Shown piece by piece: positions 1 to 9,613 of a stretch of 64,000 nucleotides of DNA (the first letter of the stretch is position 1; every line of letters begins with the position of its first letter). The stretch is from NCBI RefSeq assembly GCF_042654245.1, contig NZ_JBHSGI010000033.1:248001-312000 (forward strand), read 5' to 3'. The stretch is from Seohaeicola_A nanhaiensis (GTDB taxonomy: Bacteria; Pseudomonadota; Alphaproteobacteria; Rhodobacterales; Rhodobacteraceae). The notes below the pieces were generated by a model. It did not search any database. It was not told the DNA's origin and saw only the letters and a program-made list of their open reading frames with translations. Both the position numbers and the translations under genes were made by a program.

Positions 1-411
1 GGCGCAGGCGCTGACGCCGAAGCCCTTGAATTTCTCTTCGCTCGGCAGCCCCAGCCAGCGGGCGCGCGCGCCGGTGGCAAGGATCACCGCGTCGGCGGTA
101 TAGGTGGTGCCGCTGTCGCCCTTGGCGGTGAAGGGGCGTTTCGACAGGTCCAGCGAGGTGATGATGTCGCCGACGATCTCGCAGCCCATCGCCCTGGCGT
201 GGGACTCCATCCGCACCATCAGGTCGGGGCCCTGCACCTCGGTGTCACCGGGCCAGTTCTCGACCTCGGTGGTGGTGGTCAGCTGGCCGCCCGGTTCGAT
301 CCCCTGCACCAGCAGCGGTTTCAGCATGGCGCGCGAGGCATAGACCCCGGCGGTATATCCCGCCGGCCCCGAGCCGATGATCAGAACCCTGCTGTGACGT
401 GTCTCGGCCAT
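1..411 (-). CDS. trxB: Thioredoxin reductase, 3' part missing (window edge)
   Basis: FAD/NADPH-dependent reductase that recycles thioredoxin in the cytoplasm. The visible 137 residues start MAETRHSRVLIIGSGPAGYT, giving the FAD-binding GxGxxG at about residues 13-18. The typical segment GGQLTTTTEVENWPG follows. The window ends inside the redox motif: C136 (context GVSACA) is the first cysteine of the expected CAxC pair. The NADPH domain after it and the C-terminus lie outside the window. The gene is divergent from an Lrp/AsnC regulator 182 bases away, an arrangement common in Rhodobacterales. Identity is strong despite the truncation, which is only a window cut. Confidence 0.95.
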   Translation of the reverse strand, partial: MAETRHSRVLIIGSGPAGYTAGVYASRAMLKPLLVQGIEPGGQLTTTTEVENWPGDTEVQGPDLMVRMESHARAMGCEIVGDIITSLDLSKRPFTAKGDSGTTYTADAVILATGARARWLGLPSEEKFKGFGVSACA

Positions 412-592
412 GTCGTCCCCCAAAGTCGCAGTGGCAGCCTGTCCCGGATATAGCCATCGCACCGCCCGGATTGAACCCCCGATTTGGGGCCTCATTTTGC
501 GGCAGGGGGCAGGAAGATAATTGCGTGCGCCTGCAACATTATTGCGTCTGCCGGTTGCCTGCTATAACAAACGGAAAAAATCCGGAGCACTT

Positions 593-1093
593 ATGGTTGC
601 CGCACGCCTCGATCCGATCGACCGCATGATCCTGTCCGAATTGCAGGCCGATGGCCGCATGACGAACGTCGAGCTGGCGCGCCGGGTCGGCATCTCGGCC
701 CCGCCCTGCCTGCGGCGGGTGCGAACGCTGGAAGAGGCCGGGCTGATCGGAGGCTATCACGCCGACATCAATGCGCGCGAACTGGGGTTCGAGGTGCAGG
801 TCTTTGTCATGGTCGGGCTCGACAGCCAGGCCGAGACGGCGCTGTCGGCCTTCGAGAACCGCTGCCGCGCCTGGCCGCTGGTGCGCGAGTGCCATATGCT
901 GAACGGCGAGGTGGATTTCATCCTGAAATGCGTGGCGCCGGATCTGAGCAGTTTCCAGTCCTTCCTGACCGGCCAGCTGCTGACCGCGCCGAATGTCGCC
1001 AGCGTCAAGACCTCGCTGGTGATCCGCGTGGCCAAGGACGAGCCCGGCGTGCCCTTCGACGTGCTCGAGGAGCGCCTGAACAAGTCGGCCTGA
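593..1093 (+). CDS. Lrp/AsnC family transcriptional regulator
   Basis: A 166-residue regulator: N-terminal winged helix-turn-helix (about residues 8-60, LDPIDRMILSELQADGRMTN then a recognition helix containing GISAPPCLRRVRTLEEAG), followed by an AsnC-type ligand-sensing alpha/beta domain to about residue 150. Length is normal for the family. I chose the ATG at 593 because GGAG at 583-586 is well placed before it; an upstream ATG at 521 would add 24 residues that do not fit the family. It is divergent from trxB, so it may control trxB and itself. The effector, presumably an amino acid, cannot be read from the sequence. Confidence 0.9.
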   Translation: MVAARLDPIDRMILSELQADGRMTNVELARRVGISAPPCLRRVRTLEEAGLIGGYHADINARELGFEVQVFVMVGLDSQAETALSAFENRCRAWPLVRECHMLNGEVDFILKCVAPDLSSFQSFLTGQLLTAPNVASVKTSLVIRVAKDEPGVPFDVLEERLNKSA

Positions 1094-1143
1094 TCCTGCG
1101 CTGGCTTGTGATCCCGCGCACCGGCCGCTAAGGCCATGTCCCC

Positions 1144-1944
1144 ATGAGCGATCCGATTGCCCCGCTGATCGAAAGCCTGCATGCGCAGGGCCGCCTGCGC
1201 GTCTGGTCGCTGGTCATCACCGCCTTTGGCGATCTGGTGCAGCACCGGGGCGGGGCGATGTCCTCGGCGCGGCTGGGCCGGCTGCTGGGCCGGGTCGGGA
1301 TCGAACAGGGCACCATGCGCACGGCGATGTCGCGGCTGGGGCAGGATGGCTGGGTCAGCAGCGAGCGGCGGGGGCGGTCGAGCCTCTATCGGCTGAGCGA
1401 CGAGGGGCTGGCCAAATTCGCGCCGGCGACCACGCGGATTTACGCGCCACCGCGCCGAGAGCCGGTGACCGACTGGGCGCTGAGCGTCAGCCTGAGCAGT
1501 GGCGCGCCCGAGATCATTTTGACTCCGGCCGAAGAGCCGGGGGGCGATGCCGATCTGCGGCTGACCGGGCGGATCGATGTCCTGTCGGACGCCTATCGCG
1601 CCGCTTTGCTGAGCGACTCGCACCGCGCCGCGCTGGAGGGTCTGGCGCGCGATCTGAAGGCGCTGCATTCGGTGCCGATAACCGCGCCGCTGGATGCCGC
1701 CGCGGCGCGGATGCTGCTGATCCACCGCTGGCGGCGGATCGTCCTGCGCTATCCGCAGTTTCCGGCCGAGCTGATGCCGGCGGATTCGCCTTTGGCGGAC
1801 CCCCGTCAGGCGGTGGCGGATGCCTACGGGCGGATCGCACCCCTGGCCGAGGTCTGGCTGGGCAGCGCGGACGGCGATCTGGAGGCAATGCCCGAGGCGG
1901 CAGACCGCTTTGCGCTGCGCTTTGGCGGGGCGCAACGGGCTTGA
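1144..1944 (+). CDS. PaaX family transcriptional repressor
   Basis: A 266-residue protein matching the PaaX family, repressors best known for sensing phenylacetyl-CoA. The N-terminal winged-helix part (SARLGRLLGRVGIEQGTMRTAMSRLGQDGWV, about residues 40-70) is followed by the PaaX central domain and an alanine-rich C-terminal helical domain (about 180-260). No phenylacetate (paa) genes occur in this window, so its target is either elsewhere or different. No strong ribosome site is visible before the ATG. It stands alone between the Lrp regulator and a DUF2794 gene. Confidence 0.85.
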   Translation: MSDPIAPLIESLHAQGRLRVWSLVITAFGDLVQHRGGAMSSARLGRLLGRVGIEQGTMRTAMSRLGQDGWVSSERRGRSSLYRLSDEGLAKFAPATTRIYAPPRREPVTDWALSVSLSSGAPEIILTPAEEPGGDADLRLTGRIDVLSDAYRAALLSDSHRAALEGLARDLKALHSVPITAPLDAAAARMLLIHRWRRIVLRYPQFPAELMPADSPLADPRQAVADAYGRIAPLAEVWLGSADGDLEAMPEAADRFALRFGGAQRA

Positions 1945-1975
1945 TTTGCCGCGCGTTTGGCGCGAGGCTTGGGGC

Positions 1976-2314
1976 ATGACGATCCAGCAGCCCTATCCGT
2001 TTCCCCATGCCCCGGAACAGGTCGCCTTCGACCGGCGCGAGATGCAGGATATCCTGACGCTTTATGGCCGCATGGTGGCTGCCGGAGAGTGGCGTGACTA
2101 CGGCATTTCCTGCCTGCGCGAGATGGCGGTGTTTTCCGTCTTCCGCCGCACCGCCGAGCATCCGCTCTACCGCATCGAAAAGCAGCCGCGGCTGCGCGGG
2201 CGACAGGGGATGTATGCGGTGGTCGGCATGGACGGCCGCGTTCTGAAGCGCGGGCACGATCTGAAGACCGTGCTGCGCGTGCTCGAGCGCAAGCTGATCC
2301 GCCCGGTCGACTAG
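1976..2314 (+). CDS. DUF2794 domain protein
   Basis: A 112-residue soluble protein (MTIQQPYPFPHAPEQVAFDR...) of the alphaproteobacterial DUF2794 family. It is rich in Arg and aromatic residues (YRIEKQPRLRGRQGMYAVVG). No function is established for the family and I infer none. The start was moved in from the open frame's first ATG, because the family begins near this ATG at 1976 and the upstream part overlaps the PaaX gene. Its TAG stop shares the CTAG palindrome with the stop of the convergent NlpC/P60 gene. Confidence 0.8.
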   Translation: MTIQQPYPFPHAPEQVAFDRREMQDILTLYGRMVAAGEWRDYGISCLREMAVFSVFRRTAEHPLYRIEKQPRLRGRQGMYAVVGMDGRVLKRGHDLKTVLRVLERKLIRPVD

Positions 2315-3125
2315 ACCCGCCGCCGGTGCGCGCGGGGCGGGCCCATGCGGGCGAGGCCTTCGGCGATCGGTTCTTCCACCACCGCCATGTAATGCGCATT
2401 GGCGTGGAGGATGGTCTCGGGCGTTGCAACCGTCACCACATGTCCGGGCCAGAACAGCAGATCGCCGGGCGCGGGAGGTGTGCCCTCGGGCATCGGCTGG
2501 CCGATGCTGGTGCTTTGCAGGTCGCTGTCGCCGGCGCAGGGCAGGCCGCAGGCCTGGGCCGCGAGTTGCACCAGACCGGAACAGTCGATCCCGAAGGCCG
2601 AGTTGCCGCCCCAGAGATAGGGCGTGCCAAGCAGCAGCCGGGCCACAGCGATCGGATCGGTTGCAGGGCTATCCAGCGGGGCGAGATGGCTGGCCGGGAT
2701 ATAGCGTTCTTCATCAGTGACGAAAAAGCGGCCTTCCTCGCGGATAACGCTCAGGCGGCTGTTCAGGCTGAGCGGGACCGGGCCGGGGGTCTTGATGTCG
2801 GGCGCGCGGAAGGCAAGCGTGGTGCGCACGCAGACCCGGTGCGTGGCCGCCGGGCCGTCGTCCAGCGCTTTGGTCGGCACCCATCCGACGTAGCCGTTCA
2901 GTTCGGCCCGCCCGAAGCTGTAGCCGTTCAGCCGGTCGATTTCGAGAAACGGCTCGCCCATGAGCAGCTGGCGGTCCAGCCGCCCCGGTCCGGCGGCGCG
3001 CAGCAGGTCGGCCACGGGATGGGCGATGCGGCGAAGCTGGCCGGGCACATAGCTGTCGGCCTGGACCTGGCCGCGCAGCGAGTCATGCGCGACACGGCCG
3101 TTGGAGAGGGTGAGGCGGGGATCGG

Positions 3126-3129
<4 letters not shown>
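2311..3129 (-). CDS. NlpC/P60 family cysteine peptidase with SH3-like domain
   Basis: A 272-residue cell-wall hydrolase-type protein, expected to cut gamma-D-glutamyl-meso-diaminopimelate bonds in peptidoglycan peptides. The N-terminal half carries a bacterial SH3-like region (MGEPFLEIDRLNGYSFGRAE, then GYVGWVPT). The C-terminal half is NlpC/P60, with the nucleophile C183 in the motif FGIDCSGLVQ and the partner H230 in GHVV. No signal peptide is evident, as is usual in this alphaproteobacterial subgroup; it may act on imported muropeptides. Its ATG overlaps the stop of the upstream M17 aminopeptidase gene by four bases, so the two are co-translated. Together they suggest cytoplasmic recycling of murein peptides (inference). 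Confidence 0.9.
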
Positions 3130-4508
<1,379 letters not shown>

Positions 4509-4584
4509 GGGGCTCTCTTGCGTCGGGATATACGCCGCGCAGCCTAGCGGGCGTCGCGCGGGCCGCAAGGGGGGGTGCCCCGGA

Positions 4585-4974
4585 TCAGACCGAAATGTCC
4601 TGCAGATCCCAGACCGCGGTCAGCGAGCGCTCGCCAATGCGCATCAGGCGGAACAGCGTCGCCCCCAACGCGATATGATCGTCGGAGTCGATGGCGCAGG
4701 TGACGTCGCCAGCGACCCGCGCGAGGGTCGTCATGCCGACCTGATCCGAGATCGCGATCAGCGACCGCGCGCTCTTGCGGAGATCCCCCAGGGCGTGCGA
4801 CCGCCACAGCCGTTCGCAATGGGCCAGGCGTACGGCAAGCTCCTCGATCGCGCGCGAGACCACATCCTCGGCCCCGGCCTCGCCGAGTTGCAGGTAGAGC
4901 CCGTGCAGGCGGTCGGGATCGAGCCGCACGGTTTCGGATTGTACAAGGTCCAGCACGTCGGCCACCACGATCAC
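4585..4974 (-). CDS. Conserved hypothetical protein, all-helical
   Basis: A 129-residue protein (MIVVADVLDLVQSETVRLDP...) that I do not recognise. It looks helical throughout, with regularly spaced hydrophobic residues and stretches such as IEELAVRLAHCERLWRSHAL and ARVAGDVTCAIDS. That pattern resembles a four-helix bundle of the histidine-phosphotransfer or chemotaxis-adaptor kind, but the diagnostic HPt histidine motif (HxxKG) is absent. There is no signal peptide or membrane segment. It is divergent from the carbonic anhydrase gene and lies 76 bases upstream of the aminopeptidase gene on the same strand. Confidence 0.6.
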   Translation of the reverse strand: MIVVADVLDLVQSETVRLDPDRLHGLYLQLGEAGAEDVVSRAIEELAVRLAHCERLWRSHALGDLRKSARSLIAISDQVGMTTLARVAGDVTCAIDSDDHIALGATLFRLMRIGERSLTAVWDLQDISV

Positions 4975-5118
4975 CCCAATTTCCCTTTAGCCCCCACGGC
5001 CGGTTGGACCTTGCGCCATGGATGTTTGCAAAAGGTTGAGGGCAAGTACATTAATCCCTTAAATTCGGTGAGAAGTCCCGCTATCTGCTGGGCAGGCAAA
5101 TCTGCAAGGAGAGTCGTT

Positions 5119-5769
5119 TTGGACAAGGCCCGCCCCCTGCCGCAGTATCTGGTGCAGCGCTATCACGGCTGGAAAGCCACGACCTACAAGGAAAATCAGG
5201 CTTGGTACCGCCGTCTGGTCTCGGACGGCCAGCATCCGCGCGCGATGGTGATCTCGTGCTGTGACAGCCGGGTGCACGTGACCTCGATCTTCGGTGCCGA
5301 TCAGGGCGAATTCTTCATTCACCGCAATATCGCGAACCTGGTTCCGCCCTACGAACCGGACGGCAACCAGCACGGCACATCGGCGGCAGTGGAATACGCC
5401 GTGACCGTGCTGCGCGTCGCGCATCTGATCGTGCTGGGCCATTCGCAGTGCGGCGGGGTTCAGGGCTGTCTGGACATGTGCAAGGGCAATGCGCCCCAGC
5501 TGGAGCAGAAGGAAAGCTTTGTCGGGCGCTGGATGGATATCCTCAAGCCGAAGTTCGAGCTGGTGAAGGACATCGCCGAGGTGCCGCAACAGACCCGCGC
5601 GCTGGAACAGTTCGCGGTGATCGCCTCGCTGGAAAACCTGATGAGCTTCCCCTTCGTCAAACAGGCGGTGGACGAAGGCCAGCTGACCCTGCACGGTCTC
5701 TGGACCGATATCGGCGAGGGCGGGCTGGCCTATTACGAGTCCGCGTCGAGCCGCTTTCTTCCGGTGTGA
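5119..5769 (+). CDS. Beta-class carbonic anhydrase
   Basis: Converts CO2 and water to bicarbonate and a proton, in the cytoplasm. The 216 residues carry the complete beta-class zinc site: C47-x-D49-x-R51 in SCCDSR, and H108-x-x-C111 in GHSQCGGV. The family segment HRNIANLVPP lies between them. The start is a TTG at 5119: AAGGAG at 5107-5112 sits six bases before it, and no in-frame ATG lies near the family's N-terminus (the long open frame upstream runs through the neighbouring gene). It is convergent with the DUF4139 gene, whose stop is only nine bases away, leaving no room for a separate terminator. Confidence 0.93.
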   Translation: MDKARPLPQYLVQRYHGWKATTYKENQAWYRRLVSDGQHPRAMVISCCDSRVHVTSIFGADQGEFFIHRNIANLVPPYEPDGNQHGTSAAVEYAVTVLRVAHLIVLGHSQCGGVQGCLDMCKGNAPQLEQKESFVGRWMDILKPKFELVKDIAEVPQQTRALEQFAVIASLENLMSFPFVKQAVDEGQLTLHGLWTDIGEGGLAYYESASSRFLPV

Positions 5770-5778
5770 CGCCGGCGG

Positions 5779-7392
5779 CTATTCCAGGACCTTGCCCTCG
5801 GGCCAGCTTAGGGTGTGTTCGAGGGTGATGCGCTTTTCCTCGCCGGGCGCGATGTCGACGTCCCAGGCGAGGACGCCGCGCTTGTCCTCCCAGTCGGTGA
5901 CATCCGGGCGCGGATCGGCCTTCCATGTGATCGTAAGATCGTCCTGTGTCGCATAGGGCAACTGGTCGAGCACCAGCACCTTCCAGCTTTCGCCGGTGAG
6001 GTTGCGCAGGGTCAGGCGGGCCGTCTCGGCCTGCTGGTTCGATCGGCTGATGAACCCGCTGTTCCCCTCGTTCTCGGCCGCGATCACACGGTTCAGCAGC
6101 AGGCCCTTGATCGGGCCGAAGAACAGATCGGTCTTGTCGTTCGCGGCCAGCCCTTCGGTGGCCGCCGACCCGACGAAGGTGTCGTCGACGTAGAGAGATG
6201 ACTGCATCGAGGGCAGGATCTCCTCGCCGCTGGTGTTGACCACATGGGCCGAGAGAAAGGCAGGCGTCTCGCCATAGCCGGGCACCGCGCGGGCCGAGAC
6301 GGTGGCGTCGAGATCAAGCGTGTCGAGCCGCAGCCGCAGGGCATCGGCATCGGTGGCCACGTCGACCGGATCGGGGTAGCGATAGACGGCCACATAGCCG
6401 CTGAGATCGGCCATGGCCTTCGTTTCAGCCACAACCACAGGTTCGGCCATCGGGGCGAAACTGACCCCGGCCTCGGCCGTATCGGCCGCGGGATCGGTGA
6501 TCCGCCGGAGCCGCGGATAGATGTCGCGCGGCTGCATCCGGTCGGCGGGCGCGGCGGTGGAAAGCACGAGGTTGACCGCCCGCCAGCTTTCGCCGGTGTG
6601 CTGGGCGACATAGGCGCCCCGGTCGATCGCGAGCCGGCCCGCCTTGCGGTCGAGCCGCAGGTCATAGACCGGCTGCCAGAAGGCATCCTCGGTGTAATAG
6701 CTGACGGTCAGCATGCCCTCGGCGGCGGCACCGGCGGAGATCTCCTGAGCGAGATAGGCGCGGGCCTCCTGTTCGGGCGTGAGCGCGTCGAGCGCCTGTT
6801 TCGCATCGGCCAGCTGGTCTTCGAGGTCGGGGAGGGCGCGCTCGATCCGGCGCGCGTCAATTTCGCCCGACTGGGCGGCGCGGGCGGCATCCAGCGCCTC
6901 GTCACCGATCATCTGGGACAGGGCGCGCAGGGCGTCGATGCCCGCCGTCGCCATCCCTTCGGCCTTGCCGAGGTCGCCGAGAAACTGCTGCCGGATCGCG
7001 GCAGCGTCGGCGGCGAGGCGCGCGGTGGCGGCGCGGTCCTTCACGCCGTCAATCTGGCGTTCCAGCGCCTCCACCCTGTCAATCGCGGCCTGCACCTCGG
7101 GCGTCGGCGTGCGGTCGCGGGGCGGTGTGTGCTGCTGGCGCAGGGTCAGCGGGCCGGCCTGCGCGCCGTCGACCGAGACGCGGACGTATTCCAGATCGAC
7201 CGAGGCGGGCAGGTCCTGAAGGATCAGGCGGTGACGGCCGGGGGGCACCGAGAAGGGCACGCGGCGCACGACCTCGGCGCCGATTTCAAAGACGGTGGCA
7301 TCGGTGACCGGGCTGGAAAGGGTGAACTCCTCGGCCCCGGCAGGGAGGGCGGCGAACAGGGCGATACCGGCCAGGGACAGGGCAAGACGCAT
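5779..7392 (-). CDS. DUF4139 domain exported protein (DUF4140-DUF4139)
   Basis: A 537-residue protein with a clear signal peptide (MRLALSLAGIALFAALPAGA, cleavage near residue 20). The N-terminal beta domain (FTLSSPVTDATVFEIGAEVVRR, DUF4140) leads into a long charged coiled-coil (about residues 90-210, EALERQIDGVKDRAATARLA). The C-terminal beta-rich DUF4139 domain (from about residue 220, MLTVSYYTEDAFWQPVYDLR) completes it. Relatives are sometimes labelled 'mucoidy inhibitor A' but the bacterial function is unknown. The start at 7392 was chosen because it begins the signal peptide exactly; the frame's earlier ATG adds 13 implausible residues. Confidence 0.85.
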   Translation of the reverse strand: MRLALSLAGIALFAALPAGAEEFTLSSPVTDATVFEIGAEVVRRVPFSVPPGRHRLILQDLPASVDLEYVRVSVDGAQAGPLTLRQQHTPPRDRTPTPEVQAAIDRVEALERQIDGVKDRAATARLAADAAAIRQQFLGDLGKAEGMATAGIDALRALSQMIGDEALDAARAAQSGEIDARRIERALPDLEDQLADAKQALDALTPEQEARAYLAQEISAGAAAEGMLTVSYYTEDAFWQPVYDLRLDRKAGRLAIDRGAYVAQHTGESWRAVNLVLSTAAPADRMQPRDIYPRLRRITDPAADTAEAGVSFAPMAEPVVVAETKAMADLSGYVAVYRYPDPVDVATDADALRLRLDTLDLDATVSARAVPGYGETPAFLSAHVVNTSGEEILPSMQSSLYVDDTFVGSAATEGLAANDKTDLFFGPIKGLLLNRVIAAENEGNSGFISRSNQQAETARLTLRNLTGESWKVLVLDQLPYATQDDLTITWKADPRPDVTDWEDKRGVLAWDVDIAPGEEKRITLEHTLSWPEGKVLE

Positions 7393-7455
7393 GACAATAC
7401 CTCGGGCTGCAATGCGACCAGCTTCTGGCATCGCGCCTGCCAGATCAAGCGAATG

Positions 7456-7671
7456 CTACTTGCGGGACGCGGACTGCTTGCCCTCGCGGATCGCCCAGGC
7501 GTCGAACCCGGTGATGGCCCGCAGGTCGAATTCAAAGGCGGCGTCGGTCTTGGAGATCTCGGTCAGCATGAATTCACGCAGCACCGCGCCAGGCGTTTCA
7601 CGCCGTTCGGCGCACATCAGCCAGAACCGCTGCGCCAGATAGGCGGGGCAGTTGAAGTGAAGTTCTTCCAT
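7456..7671 (-). CDS. Small conserved protein, ribbon-helix-helix-like
   Basis: A 71-residue protein (MEELHFNCPAYLAQRFWLMC...). A short beta segment (ELHFNCP) is followed by two helices (AYLAQRFWLMCAERRETPGAVLRE written in parts: first helix residues 9-22, second about 26-38). That is the order seen in ribbon-helix-helix DNA-binding proteins, but I cannot confirm it. The ATG at 7671 is preceded by GGGAG with five bases of spacing; a GTG four codons upstream is less likely. It is not obviously paired with a toxin gene: the next genes are the DUF4139 protein and a gamma-glutamyltransferase-family gene. Confidence 0.6.
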   Translation of the reverse strand: MEELHFNCPAYLAQRFWLMCAERRETPGAVLREFMLTEISKTDAAFEFDLRAITGFDAWAIREGKQSASRK

Positions 7672-7742
7672 GCGGGCTCCCACGTGTTGGAATCAGGCGT
7701 TCCGAACCCTAGCTCCCTGCGGGTTAAGGACCGCCTAATACC

Positions 7743-9524
7743 CTAGCGCCCAATGGCATAGGCCTGCATCAGCCGCGGAGTCGCCGCTGCGCGGATCAGA
7801 CCGTCGGGGCCCTGGGAGGCCGCGGTCAGTCGGCCAACAGTCCAGGGGGCGGCGACCTCGACCGCGTGGCCGCGTGCGCGCAGGTCGGCCAGCACCGCCT
7901 CGCCCACCGCCGGTTCGATCATCAGGTGGCCCGGGCGCACCTCGCGCGGCCAGAACGACCCCTGGAAATGCGCGGTATGGAACAGCGGGGCGTCCACGGC
8001 CTCCTGCAGGTTCAGGCCCTGATGCACGACGCGCAGGAACCAGATCAGCTGCCACTGGTCCTGCTGGTCGCCGCCGGGCGTGCCGAAGGCAAGGCGCCGG
8101 CCGTCCGGTCCGCGCGCCATCGAGGGCGAGAGCGTCGTGCGCGGCCGGGTGCCGTGCACCAGAGAGGAGGGCAGGCCTTCGTCCAGCCAGAACATCTGCG
8201 CGCGGCTGTTCAGCGGCATCCCCAGGCCCGGCACCACCGGCGAGGATTGCAGCCAGCCACCGGAGGGCGTGGCCGAGACCATGTTGCCCCAGCGGTCTAT
8301 GGCGTCGATATGCACGGTATCGCCGCGCTTGTCCGAAAGATGGGCCATCGTCGGTTCCCCCGCGCCGACGCCCTTCGCCTCGGTCTGCCGACCGGCGCGC
8401 GCGATGGCGGCTTCGGCGAGCTGTTCGAAGCCGGGCAGGCGTCCGGGCCGCTGTTCGACCGAGGCCTGCGCGCCGATCAGCGCGCTGCGCGCCTCAGCAT
8501 AGTCGCGGCCCAGCAGCGCCTGGTGCGGCCAGTCGCCCGGCGCGTCGCCGTAATAGGCCTCGCGGTCGGCGAAGGCGAGCTTCATCGCCTCGGTCACCAG
8601 ATGCACGAAATCGGCCGGACGGTCGGGATCCACCGTCATGCCCTCCAGCAGGCGCAGCGTCTGCAGGAAGACCGGACCCTGCGACCAGAACCCGGGCTTG
8701 AGCACCTGCCAGCCGTGGTAATCCACATCGAGCGCCGGTTCGTAGCTGGCCTCCCAGTCGGCCATGTCCTGCCCGCGCAGCACGCCCCTGCGCCGGCCGC
8801 CTGCGGCGTCCATCACGCAGGCCTCCTGCATCCAGCGGTCGATCGTCTCGGCCACGAAGCCCTTGTAGAAGGCGCGCCGGGCCGCCTCGATCTGCGTCTC
8901 GCGGCCGCCCTGCGCGGCCTCGGCCTCGGTCAGCAGCCGGTCCCAGGTGTCAGCCAGCGTCGGATTGGCGAAAAGCGCGCCGCCCTCGGGCGCGGTGCCG
9001 CGCGGCAGCCAGGTGGCCGCGCTGGTGGGCCATTCGTCCCGGAAGAAGCCGGCCAGCCCGGCAATCACCCCGGCCGCGCGCGGCAGCATCGGATGGCCGG
9101 CGCGGGCATAGTGGATGGCTGGCGACAGGACCTCGCGCAGCGACAGCCGCCCGTGATCGCGCAGCATCACCATCCAGGCGTCGAAGGCGCCGGGCACGAC
9201 GGTGCCAAGCAGGCCCGAGCCGGGGATGGAGCTGAGCCCCTCGGCGCGCATGTGGGCCATCGTCGCCCCCGCGGGCGCAACACCCTGGCCGCAGATCACC
9301 AGCGGGTGATCGGCGCCGGCCGGCCAGATCATTGCCGGCATGTCGCCCAGCGGGCCGTTGAGATGCGGTTCGACCACGTTCAGGGTAAACCCCATCGCCG
9401 CCGCGGCATCGGCGGCGGTGCCGCCGAGCTCGAGCATCCGCATCCCGACCGCCGAGGCGATCCAATGGGTCGAGGCGACGGCGCCGAAGGTCCCGCAGAT
9501 CTCGGGCCGGGTGGTGAAGGACAT
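7743..9524 (-). CDS. Gamma-glutamyltransferase family protein (Ntn hydrolase)
   Basis: A 593-residue member of the gamma-glutamyltransferase family, which self-cleaves to expose an N-terminal threonine nucleophile and then hydrolyses or transfers gamma-glutamyl groups. The predicted nucleophile is T403 in KRGDTVHIDAIDRWGNMVSA, followed by the conserved TPSGGW and, later, FGTPGGDQQDQW. The large-subunit start GTFGAVASTHWIAS...GGTAADAAAA is typical. There is no signal peptide, so it is probably cytoplasmic, unlike the classic periplasmic glutathione-degrading GGT; it may act on another gamma-glutamyl or amide substrate. It stands alone, 90 bases downstream of tamB on the same strand. Confidence 0.87.
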   Translation of the reverse strand: MSFTTRPEICGTFGAVASTHWIASAVGMRMLELGGTAADAAAAMGFTLNVVEPHLNGPLGDMPAMIWPAGADHPLVICGQGVAPAGATMAHMRAEGLSSIPGSGLLGTVVPGAFDAWMVMLRDHGRLSLREVLSPAIHYARAGHPMLPRAAGVIAGLAGFFRDEWPTSAATWLPRGTAPEGGALFANPTLADTWDRLLTEAEAAQGGRETQIEAARRAFYKGFVAETIDRWMQEACVMDAAGGRRRGVLRGQDMADWEASYEPALDVDYHGWQVLKPGFWSQGPVFLQTLRLLEGMTVDPDRPADFVHLVTEAMKLAFADREAYYGDAPGDWPHQALLGRDYAEARSALIGAQASVEQRPGRLPGFEQLAEAAIARAGRQTEAKGVGAGEPTMAHLSDKRGDTVHIDAIDRWGNMVSATPSGGWLQSSPVVPGLGMPLNSRAQMFWLDEGLPSSLVHGTRPRTTLSPSMARGPDGRRLAFGTPGGDQQDQWQLIWFLRVVHQGLNLQEAVDAPLFHTAHFQGSFWPREVRPGHLMIEPAVGEAVLADLRARGHAVEVAAPWTVGRLTAASQGPDGLIRAAATPRLMQAYAIGR

Positions 9525-9613
9525 TCAGGCGCTCCCTTATGCGCGTCGGTTCGGGACGCGCCCGAGATCCGCCACGGATTTCGTCCGGCTTCCCCTTGGG
9601 CAACCGGCCCGGC

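Noticed and set aside
1144..1944. PaaX regulator as evidence of phenylacetate genes here
   Set aside because: No paa genes occur in the window, so the neighbourhood does not support that pathway.
757..1977. 406-residue frame on the minus strand across the Lrp and PaaX genes
   Set aside because: Antisense to two clear genes; composition (Arg, Gln, Pro rich, low in hydrophobic order) is that of a shadow frame in GC-rich DNA.
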